A stretch of DNA of 64,000 nt from Fictibacillus enclensis (GCF_001457035.1 NZ_KQ758617.1:1922001-1986000), one strand, 5' to 3'. Positions 47,494 through 56,789 are shown, numbered from the stretch's first letter. The notes: generated by a model not told the origin, from the letters alone. Numbers and translations: made by a program.

Positions 47494-48319
47494 AACTTCC
47501 TCCCAATTCTTCAATCACAATCTTCTCCATCAATGATGCGTCCGGCGCAACACCTGTCCATTTTTCAAACGACAGCGCGCCCTGAAAAACCAGCATGGCC
47601 ACTCCATTATCAATAATGGCCCCTCGTTTTTCGCTCTCTTTTAATAAAGCGGTCTTAAAAGGATTATAAATAATATCCGAAACCACGGTTCCCGCTTTTA
47701 GATGATTCACACGTAAAGGCAAACGGTCCTCTTTCATGCCGATCGATGTGGTATTAATGACAATGTTGAAGTCAGTGAGCCTTTCTTCGGCTTCCTGAAG
47801 GGAGATGACCTGGTCCTGGTCTCTCAAACACTCGCTAAAAATGTCTTGTGCCTTTTCCATCGTCCGGTTCGTGATCGCAATGGTCTTCGGTCCTTCTTTG
47901 CCCATTGCATAGCTGATGGCCCGGGACGCTCCTCCTGCTCCAATGATGAGAACCTTTGCCTCTTCCATTGGAAAGCTGACATGGCGCATCAAACCTTTTA
48001 CAAAACCGGCGCCGTCTGTATTGTACCCGGTCAATTTTCCGTTTTCATTGACTACCGTATTGACTGCTCCAATTTTCAAGGCATCTTCTGCAATTTCATC
48101 AAGATACGGCATAATGGCCTGCTTATGCGGAATCGTTACATTCCACCCGGCAAAGCCTTTTTCACGCATGTCCCCGACAGCTTCTGCCAGCTGGTCCGGA
48201 TGTACCTCATATTTATCATAAACATAGGAAAGCCCTGCTTTTTCAAAAGCACCATTCTGCATCTGTGGAGACATGGAATGGCTGACAGGATATCCAATTA
48301 AACCAACTTTTTTTCTCAT
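47480..48319 (-). CDS. aroE: shikimate dehydrogenase
   Basis: NADPH-dependent reduction of 3-dehydroshikimate in the aromatic amino-acid pathway. The 279 residues (B. subtilis 280) contain the substrate site YPVSHSMSPQMQN, catalytic Lys and Asp in NVTIPHK and NTDGAGFV, and the nucleotide loop GAGGASRAI. GGGGAGAGGG precedes ATG 48319. Confidence 0.97.
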   Translation of the reverse strand: MRKKVGLIGYPVSHSMSPQMQNGAFEKAGLSYVYDKYEVHPDQLAEAVGDMREKGFAGWNVTIPHKQAIMPYLDEIAEDALKIGAVNTVVNENGKLTGYNTDGAGFVKGLMRHVSFPMEEAKVLIIGAGGASRAISYAMGKEGPKTIAITNRTMEKAQDIFSECLRDQDQVISLQEAEERLTDFNIVINTTSIGMKEDRLPLRVNHLKAGTVVSDIIYNPFKTALLKESEKRGAIIDNGVAMLVFQGALSFEKWTGVAPDASLMEKIVIEELGGSYVNR

Positions 48320-48337
48320 CCTTCCCTCTCCCCTCAG

Positions 48338-49438
48338 TTAAATGAGCGACGGCCTTAACGTTACAGCAACGCCTTCTGGTGCATGGGCTGCAATCCTGAC
48401 CCCCGGTTCTTTAACCGTAACCCAGCCAAGGCCCGATATCACCACATCTGTATCCTTTTCCTTAATGGTAAACTCATGCCTTTTTAGCGGAGGCAGGTTA
48501 TCCGGTTCAGAAGGCGGTGACAAAAGATCACCGAGGTGATTTTGATACAGCTCATCTGCATTTTCAAGCTTCGTCCGGTGGATATTTAAGTCATTGGACA
48601 CGTGGCAGACAAAAGACCTTCTTCCTCCACTGATATAATCGAAACGTGCGAGTCCTCCCAAAAACAGAGTCTGAGCCTCATTCAACTGGAAGACCATCGG
48701 CTTGATTTCTTTTTTAGGCATAATGAACTTCAGCTCATCCTTGCTGACAAAGTGAGCCATTTGGTGATGGTTGATAATACCTGGCGTATCAAAAAGAGCA
48801 CTTTCTTCATCCAAAGGAATATCGATCAAGTTCAACGTGGTTCCCGGAAAATGGGATGTTGTAATGATGTCTTCCTGCTCCGTGCCAAGCTGTTTGATTA
48901 GCCCATTAATGAACGTTGATTTCCCCACGTTCGTACAGCCTACTACATAGACATCTCTGCCGCCGCGCAGCTCATCAATCCGTTCAGCCACATCTAAAAG
49001 ACCCGTTCCTTTTGCAGCGGATACAAGATGGACTTCCTCTGCCTTTACACCCAGCTCCCTGGCCATGGAAGACATCCACTGTGTCAGTCTGTTTTTGTTA
49101 ACGGATTTAGGAAGCAAATCCACCTTATTCCCAATCAGCATAAGTTTGTTTCTGCCGATGTAGCGGTGGATGCCCGGCAGCCAAGAACCGTTAAAATCAA
49201 AAATATCAACGACTTTAACAACCAATGCATCCGTATCTCCGATGCCGGATAAAATTTTGCGGTAATCATCATCCGTAAGGCTGACATCCTGGATTTCATT
49301 ATAATGCTTTAAACGAAAACAACGCTGGCAAATGACAACATCCCTCTTTAAACTCGAGGGTGGTGCATAGCCGAGCTCCTCCTTGTTTTCTGTCTGTATG
49401 GGCGCTCCGCATCCGATACATTTAATCTGTTCCTTCAA
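48338..49438 (-). CDS. yqeH: ribosome biogenesis GTPase YqeH
   Basis: Circularly permuted GTPase needed for 30S assembly. The 366 residues exactly match the B. subtilis length when TTG 49438 is used (GGGAGGAA upstream). An N-terminal four-cysteine zinc finger (CIGC and CQRC) precedes G4 GNKVDLLP, then G1 GCTNVGKST, G2 and G3 DTPGI in permuted order, and a C-terminal RNA-binding domain. An in-frame reading extending to 49522 would overlap yqeG and is rejected. Confidence 0.96.
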   Translation of the reverse strand: MKEQIKCIGCGAPIQTENKEELGYAPPSSLKRDVVICQRCFRLKHYNEIQDVSLTDDDYRKILSGIGDTDALVVKVVDIFDFNGSWLPGIHRYIGRNKLMLIGNKVDLLPKSVNKNRLTQWMSSMARELGVKAEEVHLVSAAKGTGLLDVAERIDELRGGRDVYVVGCTNVGKSTFINGLIKQLGTEQEDIITTSHFPGTTLNLIDIPLDEESALFDTPGIINHHQMAHFVSKDELKFIMPKKEIKPMVFQLNEAQTLFLGGLARFDYISGGRRSFVCHVSNDLNIHRTKLENADELYQNHLGDLLSPPSEPDNLPPLKRHEFTIKEKDTDVVISGLGWVTVKEPGVRIAAHAPEGVAVTLRPSLI

Positions 49439-49440
49439 TC

Positions 49441-49956
49441 TTATTCCTCCCAGTTGAGCATGCCTTTCCTTTTCATCCAAGACAATAACATTCTTTCGAT
49501 TTTTCTGTTTACTCTTGTCCATAATCCGTCCGTGCTGGCCACAGGCACAACCATAATGGTGTGCAGTTTAAGGCGGTTTCCTCCCAGTACATCCGTTAAC
49601 AATTGATCGCCGATTACCACGATCTCATCGCGCTTCAGGTTCATGTCGCGGATTGCCCGCTTAAACGCTCGGGACATCGGTTTTCTTGCGCTATAAATAA
49701 ATGGTATTTGTACAGGGTCAGAAAAACTGCTTACTCGCTGCTGCGTATTGTTGGAAACTATCGTTATTAAAATTCCCTTCTCCTTAAATGAACTAAACCA
49801 TTTTATCAGTTCTGGAGTCGCTTCCGGACGATCCCACTCAACAAGGGTATTATCCAGGTCAGTGATAATTCCTTTTACATTCCGTTTCACTAACATTTCA
49901 GGCGTTATATCAAAAATGCTCTGGACATGTTCATCCGGCAAAAATTGTTTTAACAT
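49441..49956 (-). CDS. yqeG: HAD-superfamily phosphatase YqeG
   Basis: A 171-residue (B. subtilis 172) HAD IIIA phosphatase of the phosphatidylglycerophosphatase-like family. Motif I is IITDLDNTLVEWD, motif II is the IVSNN region, and motif III is VIGDQLLTDV. The physiological substrate is not proven. ATG 49956 is preferred; the in-frame GTG 49965 overlaps the AGAGGTG ribosome binding site. It is the first gene of the long minus-strand run to yqeM. Confidence 0.93.
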   Translation of the reverse strand: MLKQFLPDEHVQSIFDITPEMLVKRNVKGIITDLDNTLVEWDRPEATPELIKWFSSFKEKGILITIVSNNTQQRVSSFSDPVQIPFIYSARKPMSRAFKRAIRDMNLKRDEIVVIGDQLLTDVLGGNRLKLHTIMVVPVASTDGLWTRVNRKIERMLLSWMKRKGMLNWEE

Positions 49957-50357
49957 GCTGGACACCTCTATACTATTTCATTCAGTTACACTTTTACATT
50001 GTACCAGTTATTCGCCATGGAACAACTTTTTTATTGTTTTCAGACAGCTGCCAGCCTCTGAAAAAGAAGGCTTGTACAGAAAAGTTTTCGACAAATTGTT
50101 CGCATCCGACAATGTGGATAACTTTATCAACATTTTTCCCTGCGAAATGAGCAGAATTTTCTGTCTTATAAACAACCTACCCACAGGTTATCCACCAAAC
50201 ATTGTGGATATTCGAACGATTGTTCTGTTTTCTTTTTCATGGTAAGCTGAATTTAGAAAGTATCAGAACTTATAGTTTATGCCGAACTGAACCATTTCAT
50301 AACCCATTCATCGTGAAAAAATGCATCCTAGGGCATTTTAAAAAACAGGAGGTGAAC
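49957..50357 (+). other. regulatory region between yqeG and sda
   Basis: 401 bases upstream of divergent genes. It contains no gene; an open frame at 49748-50245 runs antisense through yqeG. It holds several DnaA boxes (50113-50211) and a weak promoter-like pair TTGTTC/TAAGCT (50220-50248) preceding sda. Confidence 0.6.
50113..50211 (+). promoter_or_regulatory. DnaA-box cluster upstream of sda
   Basis: TGTGGATAA (50113-50121) is a perfect DnaA box in reverse orientation. TTATCAACA (50124-50132), TTATCCACC (50188-50196) and TGTGGATAT (50203-50211) each differ at one position. In B. subtilis DnaA activates sda to block sporulation when replication is disturbed, so the cluster is very probably functional. 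Confidence 0.8.
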
Positions 50358-50537
50358 ATGCCACCCGATGGCAGCTCACTTATGGAAAATTTATCGGACG
50401 AACTTTTGATTGAATCTTATTTTAAAGCAAAAGAACTGCGACTGAGCTCTGACTTTATCTCTTTAATCCAACAAGAAATTGAACGAAGATCCCTTGAGAA
50501 GAGATTGAACGTTTATTTCCTGAAAGCCCATCACTAG
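50358..50537 (+). CDS. sda: sporulation checkpoint inhibitor Sda
   Basis: Small protein that inhibits the KinA-type sporulation kinases when DNA is damaged or replicating. The core [20 protein letters not shown] and the following helix with RRS match B. subtilis Sda (46 residues) closely. AGGAGGTG precedes ATG 50358, giving 59 residues with an eight-residue N-terminal extension and a longer C-terminal tail. An internal ATG at 50382 starts at the usual site but has no ribosome binding site. Confidence 0.93.
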   Translation: MPPDGSSLMENLSDELLIESYFKAKELRLSSDFISLIQQEIERRSLEKRLNVYFLKAHH

Positions 50538-50552
50538 ATGAGGCTTTTTTTT
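50524..50552 (+). terminator. sda terminator
   Basis: AAGCC-CATC and GATG-A-GGCTT arms, with one bulged A, are followed by eight T. It overlaps the last codons of sda. Confidence 0.85.
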
Positions 50553-50682
50553 ATGTTGATTATAGAACCCTCCCTTGAAGGAAAAACTAACCGTATTTTC
50601 AACTCTCATCATTCATGTTTTTTCAGATTTTTATATTAAATAGGAAGAAACAAAAACATTCAGTATTTTCAACGGTTTTAAG

Positions 50683-50712
50683 TTGATTGTCCCTGTTTTT
50701 TCTGCTTACAAT
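50683..50712 (+). promoter_or_regulatory. sigma-A promoter of the mrp operon
   Basis: TTGATT (50683-50688), 18 bases, TACAAT (50707-50712), about 60 bases before the mrpA start. Confidence 0.68.
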
Positions 50713-50771
50713 GAAATGGCATTGGTTAAAAAATCACGTACATAATCATGACTTTAGAAGGAGGAACGGAT

Positions 50772-53123
50772 TTGTTTTTGTACTACATTGCTTTGCCTTT
50801 TATCGCGGCCCTTTTGCTTTCTCTTTTTTCCCGCCCGCATTCAAAGACGTTCCATCCCGGATGGTTGGTGGCAATTATCCCTTTCGTTCTGTTTATTTTG
50901 TTTTTGACACACAGTAGCGGAATTTCAGAAGGACAGCCTTTAGCTTCATTGACGAACTGGATTCCATCGATGGGTATACAGCTTTCCTTTTACCTGGATG
51001 GGCTTAGCCTTCTTTTCACGTTGCTCATAACAGGCATTGGCTTTTTGGTTGTTTTGTATTCGATTTTTTATTTGAGCAAAAAAGAAAATTTGATTAACTT
51101 TTATATTTACTTGCTGCTTTTCATGGGATCCATGCTGGGGCTTGTGATGTCTGATAATCTATTTGTTCTGTATACGTTCTGGGAATTTACCAGCATATCT
51201 TCTTTTTTGCTGATCGGTTTCTGGTCACACCGTGCGCGATCCGTATATGGCGCTCTAAAATCCATGATGATCACAGTGTTTGGCGGGCTTTCCATGCTCG
51301 GCGGTTTTCTACTATTGTGGATTGCAACTGACACTACCAGCATCAGGGAAATCATCAGCCAAAAAGAAGAGTTAATGGCAAGTCCTCTATTTACAGCCAT
51401 CTTGCTGCTCGTTTTAGTCGGTGCCTTTACCAAGTCGGCTCAGTTTCCTTTCCACACTTGGCTTCCGGATGCCATGGAAGCTCCGACCCCTGTTAGTGCT
51501 TATCTTCACTCCGCCACCATGGTAAAAGCGGGGATCTACCTGGTTGCCAGATTATCATTATTGTTCACCGGCAGTGATCTGTTTTTCCTTTGCGTATCAG
51601 GCTTTGGTCTGGTCACCCTATGTTGGGGTTCGTTCATGGCCGTCCGGCAAACGGATCTCAAAGGCATACTGGCTTTCTCCACCATCAGCCAGCTTGGAAT
51701 GATCATGGCCATGCTCGGATTTGGTTCAGAGGCTGCCATTTTTGCGGCGGTTTTTCATATTTTTAATCACGCCACCTTTAAGGGCTGCCTGTTCATGGTT
51801 GCCGGGATTGTGGACCATGAAACAGGGACTAGAGATATTCGGAAACTCGGCGGTTTGATGACCTTTATGCCGATAACCGCAACTCTTGCATTCTTTGGAA
51901 CGTTTTCCATGGCAGGGTTCCCTCTACCTATCTTTAATGGGTTTTTAAGTAAAGAAATGTTTTTTGATGCATCGCTGCAAACAGCGGCTCCATCCGGTCT
52001 TGCCAAACAGGCAGCACCTCTCTTTCCCTATCTCGCTGTTTTGGGCAGCATTTTTACGTTTGTCTATTCCATGCATTTATTCTTTGGAACCTTCAGAGGG
52101 AAAGTCCAATTGGACCGGCTAGAGAAAAAACCGCATGAAGCCCCGTTCGGCATGCTGATTCCGCCGTTCTTGCTCGTTTGTTTCATTGTCGTAATCGGCG
52201 TTCTTCCCAACCTGATCAATGAACGCCTTTTGGCACCCGCAGCTGGTTCAATAGCCGGAAATCCAATCCATATACATGTGGCGTTTTGGCATGGCATTAA
52301 ACTTCCGCTCATTATGTCTCTGATCGTAGTCGCTGCAGGCGCCTTGTTATCTCTTTTCAAGCGTTACTGGGAGAGTATTTACCTGTATCTTCCCGGAAAA
52401 CTTTCCGCTGACAAAGCATATCAGGCACTTCTTAACAGTTTGCTGCGGGGAGCAAAAAAGACTACATCTTCTTACATGACAGGTTCATTAAGTCTATATT
52501 TAGCAATCATTGTATTGTTTCTGGTATGCGTGACCGCAGGGATGATGGCTGCCACCGGTGGATTTGCCTTCAGTATGGCGGATCTTTCACCTGTAAAATG
52601 GGCGGAAGCTATTACGGGCTTTGCCATGTTGCTAGCAGCAGTGGCCACCATTTTTATGAAACGCCGCATCGCTGCCGTAATTGTAATCGGCGTGGTCGGT
52701 TATGGATTGGCGCTGTTGTTTGTCCTGTTCCGTGCTCCTGACCTTGCGTTAACTCAGCTCATTATTGAAACAGTAACCGTTGTTCTCTTTTTACTCTGTT
52801 TTTCCCACCTGCCTGTGATGAAACCAAACTCTAAACCGCTGCGTTCCAAGGTGGCGGATGTCCTGATTTCGTTAGCAGCAGGTACACTCATTACATTAGT
52901 CGCTATCTCATCACACAGCTCGAAATGGTTTCAGCCCATCTCTGACTACTTTGTCAAAACCTCCTACTCGCTTGGCGGTGGCAAGAACATCGTGAACGTT
53001 ATTCTTGTTGATTTCAGGGGGCTGGACACCATGTTTGAGATAACGGTTCTCGGCTTGGCTGCACTAGGGATCTATGGAATGATTAAAATACGATTACGAA
53101 AAAAAGGAGGAATGGAGCAATAA
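50772..53123 (+). CDS. mrpA: Mrp cation/proton antiporter subunit A
   Basis: Largest subunit of a multi-subunit Na+/H+ antiporter related to complex I. The 783 residues (B. subtilis MrpA 801) have the proton-pumping Nuo-like region (PF00361 type) with WLPDAMEAPTPVSAYLHSAT and many membrane segments. A C-terminal MbhD/MbhE-like part ends GGKNIVNVILVDFRGLDTMF. TTG 50772 is chosen: AAGGAGGA is well spaced. An in-frame ATG at 50748 lies before that site. The stop codon overlaps the mrpC start (TAATG), leaving no room for mrpB. Confidence 0.94.
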   Translation: MFLYYIALPFIAALLLSLFSRPHSKTFHPGWLVAIIPFVLFILFLTHSSGISEGQPLASLTNWIPSMGIQLSFYLDGLSLLFTLLITGIGFLVVLYSIFYLSKKENLINFYIYLLLFMGSMLGLVMSDNLFVLYTFWEFTSISSFLLIGFWSHRARSVYGALKSMMITVFGGLSMLGGFLLLWIATDTTSIREIISQKEELMASPLFTAILLLVLVGAFTKSAQFPFHTWLPDAMEAPTPVSAYLHSATMVKAGIYLVARLSLLFTGSDLFFLCVSGFGLVTLCWGSFMAVRQTDLKGILAFSTISQLGMIMAMLGFGSEAAIFAAVFHIFNHATFKGCLFMVAGIVDHETGTRDIRKLGGLMTFMPITATLAFFGTFSMAGFPLPIFNGFLSKEMFFDASLQTAAPSGLAKQAAPLFPYLAVLGSIFTFVYSMHLFFGTFRGKVQLDRLEKKPHEAPFGMLIPPFLLVCFIVVIGVLPNLINERLLAPAAGSIAGNPIHIHVAFWHGIKLPLIMSLIVVAAGALLSLFKRYWESIYLYLPGKLSADKAYQALLNSLLRGAKKTTSSYMTGSLSLYLAIIVLFLVCVTAGMMAATGGFAFSMADLSPVKWAEAITGFAMLLAAVATIFMKRRIAAVIVIGVVGYGLALLFVLFRAPDLALTQLIIETVTVVLFLLCFSHLPVMKPNSKPLRSKVADVLISLAAGTLITLVAISSHSSKWFQPISDYFVKTSYSLGGGKNIVNVILVDFRGLDTMFEITVLGLAALGIYGMIKIRLRKKGGMEQ

Positions 53124-53461
53124 TGGAAATTTTGATGTGTATCTTGGGAGGCGCCCTTTTTGCAGCAGGGATTTACCTCCTGCTGCAGCGCCAATTGCTC
53201 CGCATCATCCTGGGGACGGCTTTGGTTTCCCACGGAGCCCATCTATTGATATTAACAATGGGAAAATTAAACCGAGGCGCACCTCCTGTATTAAATGAAG
53301 GAATCCAGCACTATACAGATCCACTTCCTCAAGCGCTCATCCTGACCTCCATTGTTATCAGTTTTGGAGTGACCAGCTTTTTACTTGTTTTGGCTTATCG
53401 TGCTTACCAGAAAAACAACACAGATATGATGGACCAATTGCGAGGTACTGAAGATGAGTAA
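53123..53461 (+). CDS. mrpC: Mrp antiporter subunit C
   Basis: A 112-residue NuoK-like subunit with three membrane segments. It shows LLQRQLLRIILGTALVSHG and the conserved DPLPQALILTSIVISFG. It starts inside the mrpA stop codon with GGAG 5 bases upstream and overlaps mrpD by 8 bases. In the usual operon it follows mrpB, which is absent here. Confidence 0.95.
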   Translation: MEILMCILGGALFAAGIYLLLQRQLLRIILGTALVSHGAHLLILTMGKLNRGAPPVLNEGIQHYTDPLPQALILTSIVISFGVTSFLLVLAYRAYQKNNTDMMDQLRGTEDE

Positions 53462-54932
53462 TCTGGTCATCCTTCCTATTCTGATTCCTTTGTTTTTTGG
53501 TACAATGTTTATTTTTTTTCATAATAAATTAGCAACTGTCCGGCTATTGTCTTTTTTTGTCCTCTTGATCAATACAGCTACTGCGGTATTCATCGTTTAC
53601 GAGGTTTTTTCGAAAGGCGCATTGATCCTTGAGACCGGCGGGTGGAAAGCCCCCTATGGCATTATTCTTATTGCCGACAAGTTGTCTTCTTTGCTGATTT
53701 TAACCACCAACATCATCGCGTTGGCGGCTTGCTGGTATGCAGGAGCGACACTCGATGAAGAACGTGAAAAACACTATTTCTACACGCTGTTTCTGATTCT
53801 CATTGCGGGGGTCAGCGGTGCCTTTCTGACAGGTGACCTTTTTAACCTGTTCGTCTTTTTTGAAGTGCTGCTGATGGCTTCCTATGGATTAATTGTGCTT
53901 GGTGCCACAAAAATCCAGTTGAGAGAATCCATTAAATACGTACTGCTTAACCTTTTTTCATCCATGTTGTTTGTTACAACCGTAGCGTTTTTGTATTCGG
54001 TTACAGGAACCGTGAATATGGCCCAGCTGGCCGAGCGTGTAGGCGATGTACAGCAAAAAGGAGTTCTAACGGCCATCGCCATTTTGTTGTTTGTCGTATT
54101 TGGCACGAAAGGAGCCCTTTTCCCGCTTTACTTTTGGCTCCCAAAATCGTACACTGCACCGCCACCTGTCATCTCCGCTCTGTTTGGGGCTTTGTTGACG
54201 AAGGTTGGAATTTACTCCATCTTACGGGTCTTTTCCTTAATCTTCATTTACAAATTGGAAACAACTCATACCTTCTTCGTCATACTGGCAGGTTTCACTC
54301 TGGTTTTCGGTGTGATAGGAGCTTTGTCCACCCATAATGTAAAACTGATTATTGCATACAACATTATTCCTGCCATCGGTTTTATGATACTTGGAATCGG
54401 TACGTTTTCATCAGAATCACTGGCGGGTACTATTTACTACCTGGTTCATGACATGATTATAAAAGCGGCCCTGTTCTTCCTGGCAGGCATTCTCGTTTAT
54501 ATTGCCGGAACAAGCGATTTGCGGCAGATGGGTGGGTATATACAAAAATATCCGCTGGTCGGCTGGATGTTTTTCCTTTCGGCTCTCGTTCTTGCCGGAA
54601 TCCCTCCGTTTAGCGGATTTATCGGTAAACTCTTACTGTTAAAAGGAGCTTTTGCAGAAAAACACTATATGATCGCTGCCATCGGTCTTGGCTGCAGCCT
54701 GTTGATCCTGCTGTCCATCATTCGAATCTTTATCATGGCGTTTTGGGGTGAACAAAAAGAGGTTAAAAGGATAAAACTGAAGCCAGGAATGGTGATTCCT
54801 CCTCTTGCGCTTCTTTGCTTCTCCATTTTTCTAGGCATAGGAGCAGAATGGATCTATCCGCATATACAATCGATTGCCGATGGTCTTGCCAATCCGTCGG
54901 AATATATAAATGAAGTTTTAAAAGCGAGGTGA
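53454..54932 (+). CDS. mrpD: Mrp antiporter subunit D
   Basis: A 492-residue NuoL/M/N-like proton-translocating subunit (B. subtilis 493) with about 14 membrane segments. Conserved charged residues include the Glu in FFEVLLMASYG and Lys in GTKGALFPLYFWLPKSYTAPP. It overlaps mrpC by 8 bases and is followed by mrpE after 7. Confidence 0.96.
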   Translation: MSNLVILPILIPLFFGTMFIFFHNKLATVRLLSFFVLLINTATAVFIVYEVFSKGALILETGGWKAPYGIILIADKLSSLLILTTNIIALAACWYAGATLDEEREKHYFYTLFLILIAGVSGAFLTGDLFNLFVFFEVLLMASYGLIVLGATKIQLRESIKYVLLNLFSSMLFVTTVAFLYSVTGTVNMAQLAERVGDVQQKGVLTAIAILLFVVFGTKGALFPLYFWLPKSYTAPPPVISALFGALLTKVGIYSILRVFSLIFIYKLETTHTFFVILAGFTLVFGVIGALSTHNVKLIIAYNIIPAIGFMILGIGTFSSESLAGTIYYLVHDMIIKAALFFLAGILVYIAGTSDLRQMGGYIQKYPLVGWMFFLSALVLAGIPPFSGFIGKLLLLKGAFAEKHYMIAAIGLGCSLLILLSIIRIFIMAFWGEQKEVKRIKLKPGMVIPPLALLCFSIFLGIGAEWIYPHIQSIADGLANPSEYINEVLKAR

Positions 54933-54939
54933 GTGATTA

Positions 54940-55416
54940 ATGGCCGTTCAATTGTTGATCAATATTTTTATTGGGGTTATCTGGATGTTCCTGTCTGAAA
55001 ACTATTCGTTTGGCAGTTATGTCAGCGGGTTTATCGTCGGGATTGGCTTGATTTATCTGCTGAACCGCTATATCCCCGACGAATTTTATTTCCTGAAGGT
55101 TTGGGCCATCATTAAACTCATCTTCTTGTTTATAAAAGAATTGATCCTAGCAAATTTTGATGTTCTAAAATGGATTTATAAACCAAAAATGAATTTCCGG
55201 CCGGGGATTATTGCCCTCCCCATCGATTTGAAGACCAACTGGGAGATCAATTTGCTGGCGAATTTGATTACTCTGACACCCGGCACCCTGTCGGTGGATA
55301 TTTCGAGAGATCAGCGCTTCATTTATATCCATGCTATCGATCTGCCCGACACAAATGAAACAATTCATTCCATCAAAGAAACCTTTGAAAAAGCAATTAT
55401 CGAGGTGACAAGATGA
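54940..55416 (+). CDS. mrpE: Mrp antiporter subunit E
   Basis: A 158-residue subunit (B. subtilis 158) with N-terminal membrane segments and a cytoplasmic C-terminal domain. The conserved NLLANLITLTPGTLSVDIS is present. A GAGGTGAG ribosome binding site lies before ATG 54940. It overlaps mrpF by 4 bases (ATGA). Confidence 0.95.
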   Translation: MAVQLLINIFIGVIWMFLSENYSFGSYVSGFIVGIGLIYLLNRYIPDEFYFLKVWAIIKLIFLFIKELILANFDVLKWIYKPKMNFRPGIIALPIDLKTNWEINLLANLITLTPGTLSVDISRDQRFIYIHAIDLPDTNETIHSIKETFEKAIIEVTR

Positions 55417-55703
55417 GCAGCTGGTTCGAAAATGTGGTTACTGTCTGTCTTATTGTGAACTGCCTTTCTGTTCTTTTACTGGTCTATCGGGTGGTTTGGG
55501 GGCCTTCTAGTGCAGACAGAGCGGTTGCCATTGATACAATCGGGGTAAATCTTATCGCCATTACCGCTCTCGTTTCCATTCGTCTGAATACCATTGACCT
55601 GCATGATGTCATATTGCTAATTGGCATCCTCACCTTTATAGCAACCGTGGCCATTGCGAAATTTTTGGATAGGGGTGTGCTCATTGACAGAGATCGTAAT
55701 TAG
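55413..55703 (+). CDS. mrpF: Mrp antiporter subunit F
   Basis: A 96-residue subunit with three membrane segments and the family motif GPSSADRAVAIDTIGVNLI. AGGTGACAAG is directly upstream of ATG 55413. In B. subtilis MrpF also exports bile salts. It overlaps mrpG by 20 bases. Confidence 0.95.
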   Translation: MSSWFENVVTVCLIVNCLSVLLLVYRVVWGPSSADRAVAIDTIGVNLIAITALVSIRLNTIDLHDVILLIGILTFIATVAIAKFLDRGVLIDRDRN

Positions 55704-56022
55704 TATTTTTCTTATCCTTGGTACCTTTGTTGTGTTTTCGGGAACGCTGGGCGTACTCCGGTTCCCCGATGTGTATTCCAGGCTTCATGCCGCAACCAAG
55801 AGTGCCACATTGGGTGTTTCCGGTATATTGATTGGCTCCTTCCTTTTCTTTCTGTTTGTTCAGGACTTGGTCAGCGGTAAGCTTCTTCTTGGAATTGTAT
55901 TTGTTCTGCTGACAGCGCCTGTAGGGGGTCACATGATTTCCAGGGCCGCCTATCGAAGTGGTGTTCCATTATCCGAAAAAACGATACAGGATGAGTTGAA
56001 CAGCGAGAGGGATTACTATTAA
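55684..56022 (+). CDS. mrpG: Mrp antiporter subunit G
   Basis: A 112-residue subunit with three membrane segments and the motif LGVLRFPDVYSRLHAATKSAT. TTG 55684 is proposed, 6 bases after AGGGGTG, because the protein then begins like other MrpG. It is the last gene of the mrp operon; no clear terminator follows it. Confidence 0.94.
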   Translation: MTEIVISIFLILGTFVVFSGTLGVLRFPDVYSRLHAATKSATLGVSGILIGSFLFFLFVQDLVSGKLLLGIVFVLLTAPVGGHMISRAAYRSGVPLSEKTIQDELNSERDYY

Positions 56023-56057
56023 TGAAACCGGACAGGAAGGTATTGGGAAATATACCC

Positions 56058-56086
56058 TTTCCAAATTTACAAAATTAACATATAAT
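56058..56086 (+). promoter_or_regulatory. candidate sigma-A promoter of pssA
   Basis: TTTCCA (56058-56063), 17 bases, a perfect TATAAT (56081-56086), about 100 bases before the pssA start. Confidence 0.6.
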
Positions 56087-56183
56087 GATAAGAATCTAAT
56101 ATATTTCATTAATAGTGAATGATTGATTACACAAGTATCTTTCCTGTCTTACGGACATAAGGTACGGAGAGTGAAGTGATGTT

Positions 56184-56729
56184 ATGTTCATGACGGCAAG
56201 AGAACGGGTTGATTCCACAGTAAAAAAAGTAAAAGGCCAAACGGCCAATATTTTAACATTGATCAACCTCTCACTCGGTGCTCTCGCTTTATTGTTTATC
56301 TTTAAAGAAGATTTGAAAACTGGCTTTATTTTAATTTTTTTAGCTGGTCTTTTTGACCGTTTTGATGGTATGGTTGCCCGGAAATTAAACATAGAATCAG
56401 AGTTTGGCAAACAGCTAGATTCCCTTTGTGATTTAATTTCATTTGGCATCGCACCCGCGTTTTTAATGTATCAAGCTTCTCTTTTTGAATTTGGTGTTCC
56501 CGGCATTATTTTTACGATTTTATTTATCGTCTGCGGTGCCATACGACTGGCGCGTTTCAATATCACGGAATTCACCGGATCATTTGTCGGAGTCCCGATT
56601 ACGGTGGCAGGCTGTCTGATTGCCATGTGCTACCTTTTGATTCCGTTCATTCCCGGCTATTTCTTTATGTTTATTATGATCGCCTTTTCCTTTCTGATGA
56701 TCAGTACGATCTCAATACAAAAAAGATAA
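56184..56729 (+). CDS. pssA: CDP-diacylglycerol-serine O-phosphatidyltransferase
   Basis: Makes phosphatidylserine, precursor of phosphatidylethanolamine, in the membrane. The 181 residues (B. subtilis PssA 177) have several membrane segments and the full CDP-alcohol phosphotransferase signature, with Asp residues and Ala-Arg in DRFDGMVAR, then Gly, Asp and Asp in GKQLDSLCD. No psd lies next to it, unlike B. subtilis. ATG 56184 or the in-frame ATG 56193 could be the start. Confidence 0.92.
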   Translation: MFMTARERVDSTVKKVKGQTANILTLINLSLGALALLFIFKEDLKTGFILIFLAGLFDRFDGMVARKLNIESEFGKQLDSLCDLISFGIAPAFLMYQASLFEFGVPGIIFTILFIVCGAIRLARFNITEFTGSFVGVPITVAGCLIAMCYLLIPFIPGYFFMFIMIAFSFLMISTISIQKR

Positions 56730-56744
56730 AGCCAATAAGGGCAA

Positions 56745-56776
56745 ACAAAAAAACAGCTTTACAGCTGTTTTTTTTG
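56745..56776 (+). terminator. bidirectional terminator between pssA and pepF
   Basis: The arms AAACAGCT and AGCTGTTT have a TTAC loop, with A and T runs on both sides. Confidence 0.92.
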
Positions 56777-56789
56777 TTTTCTTATAAGG

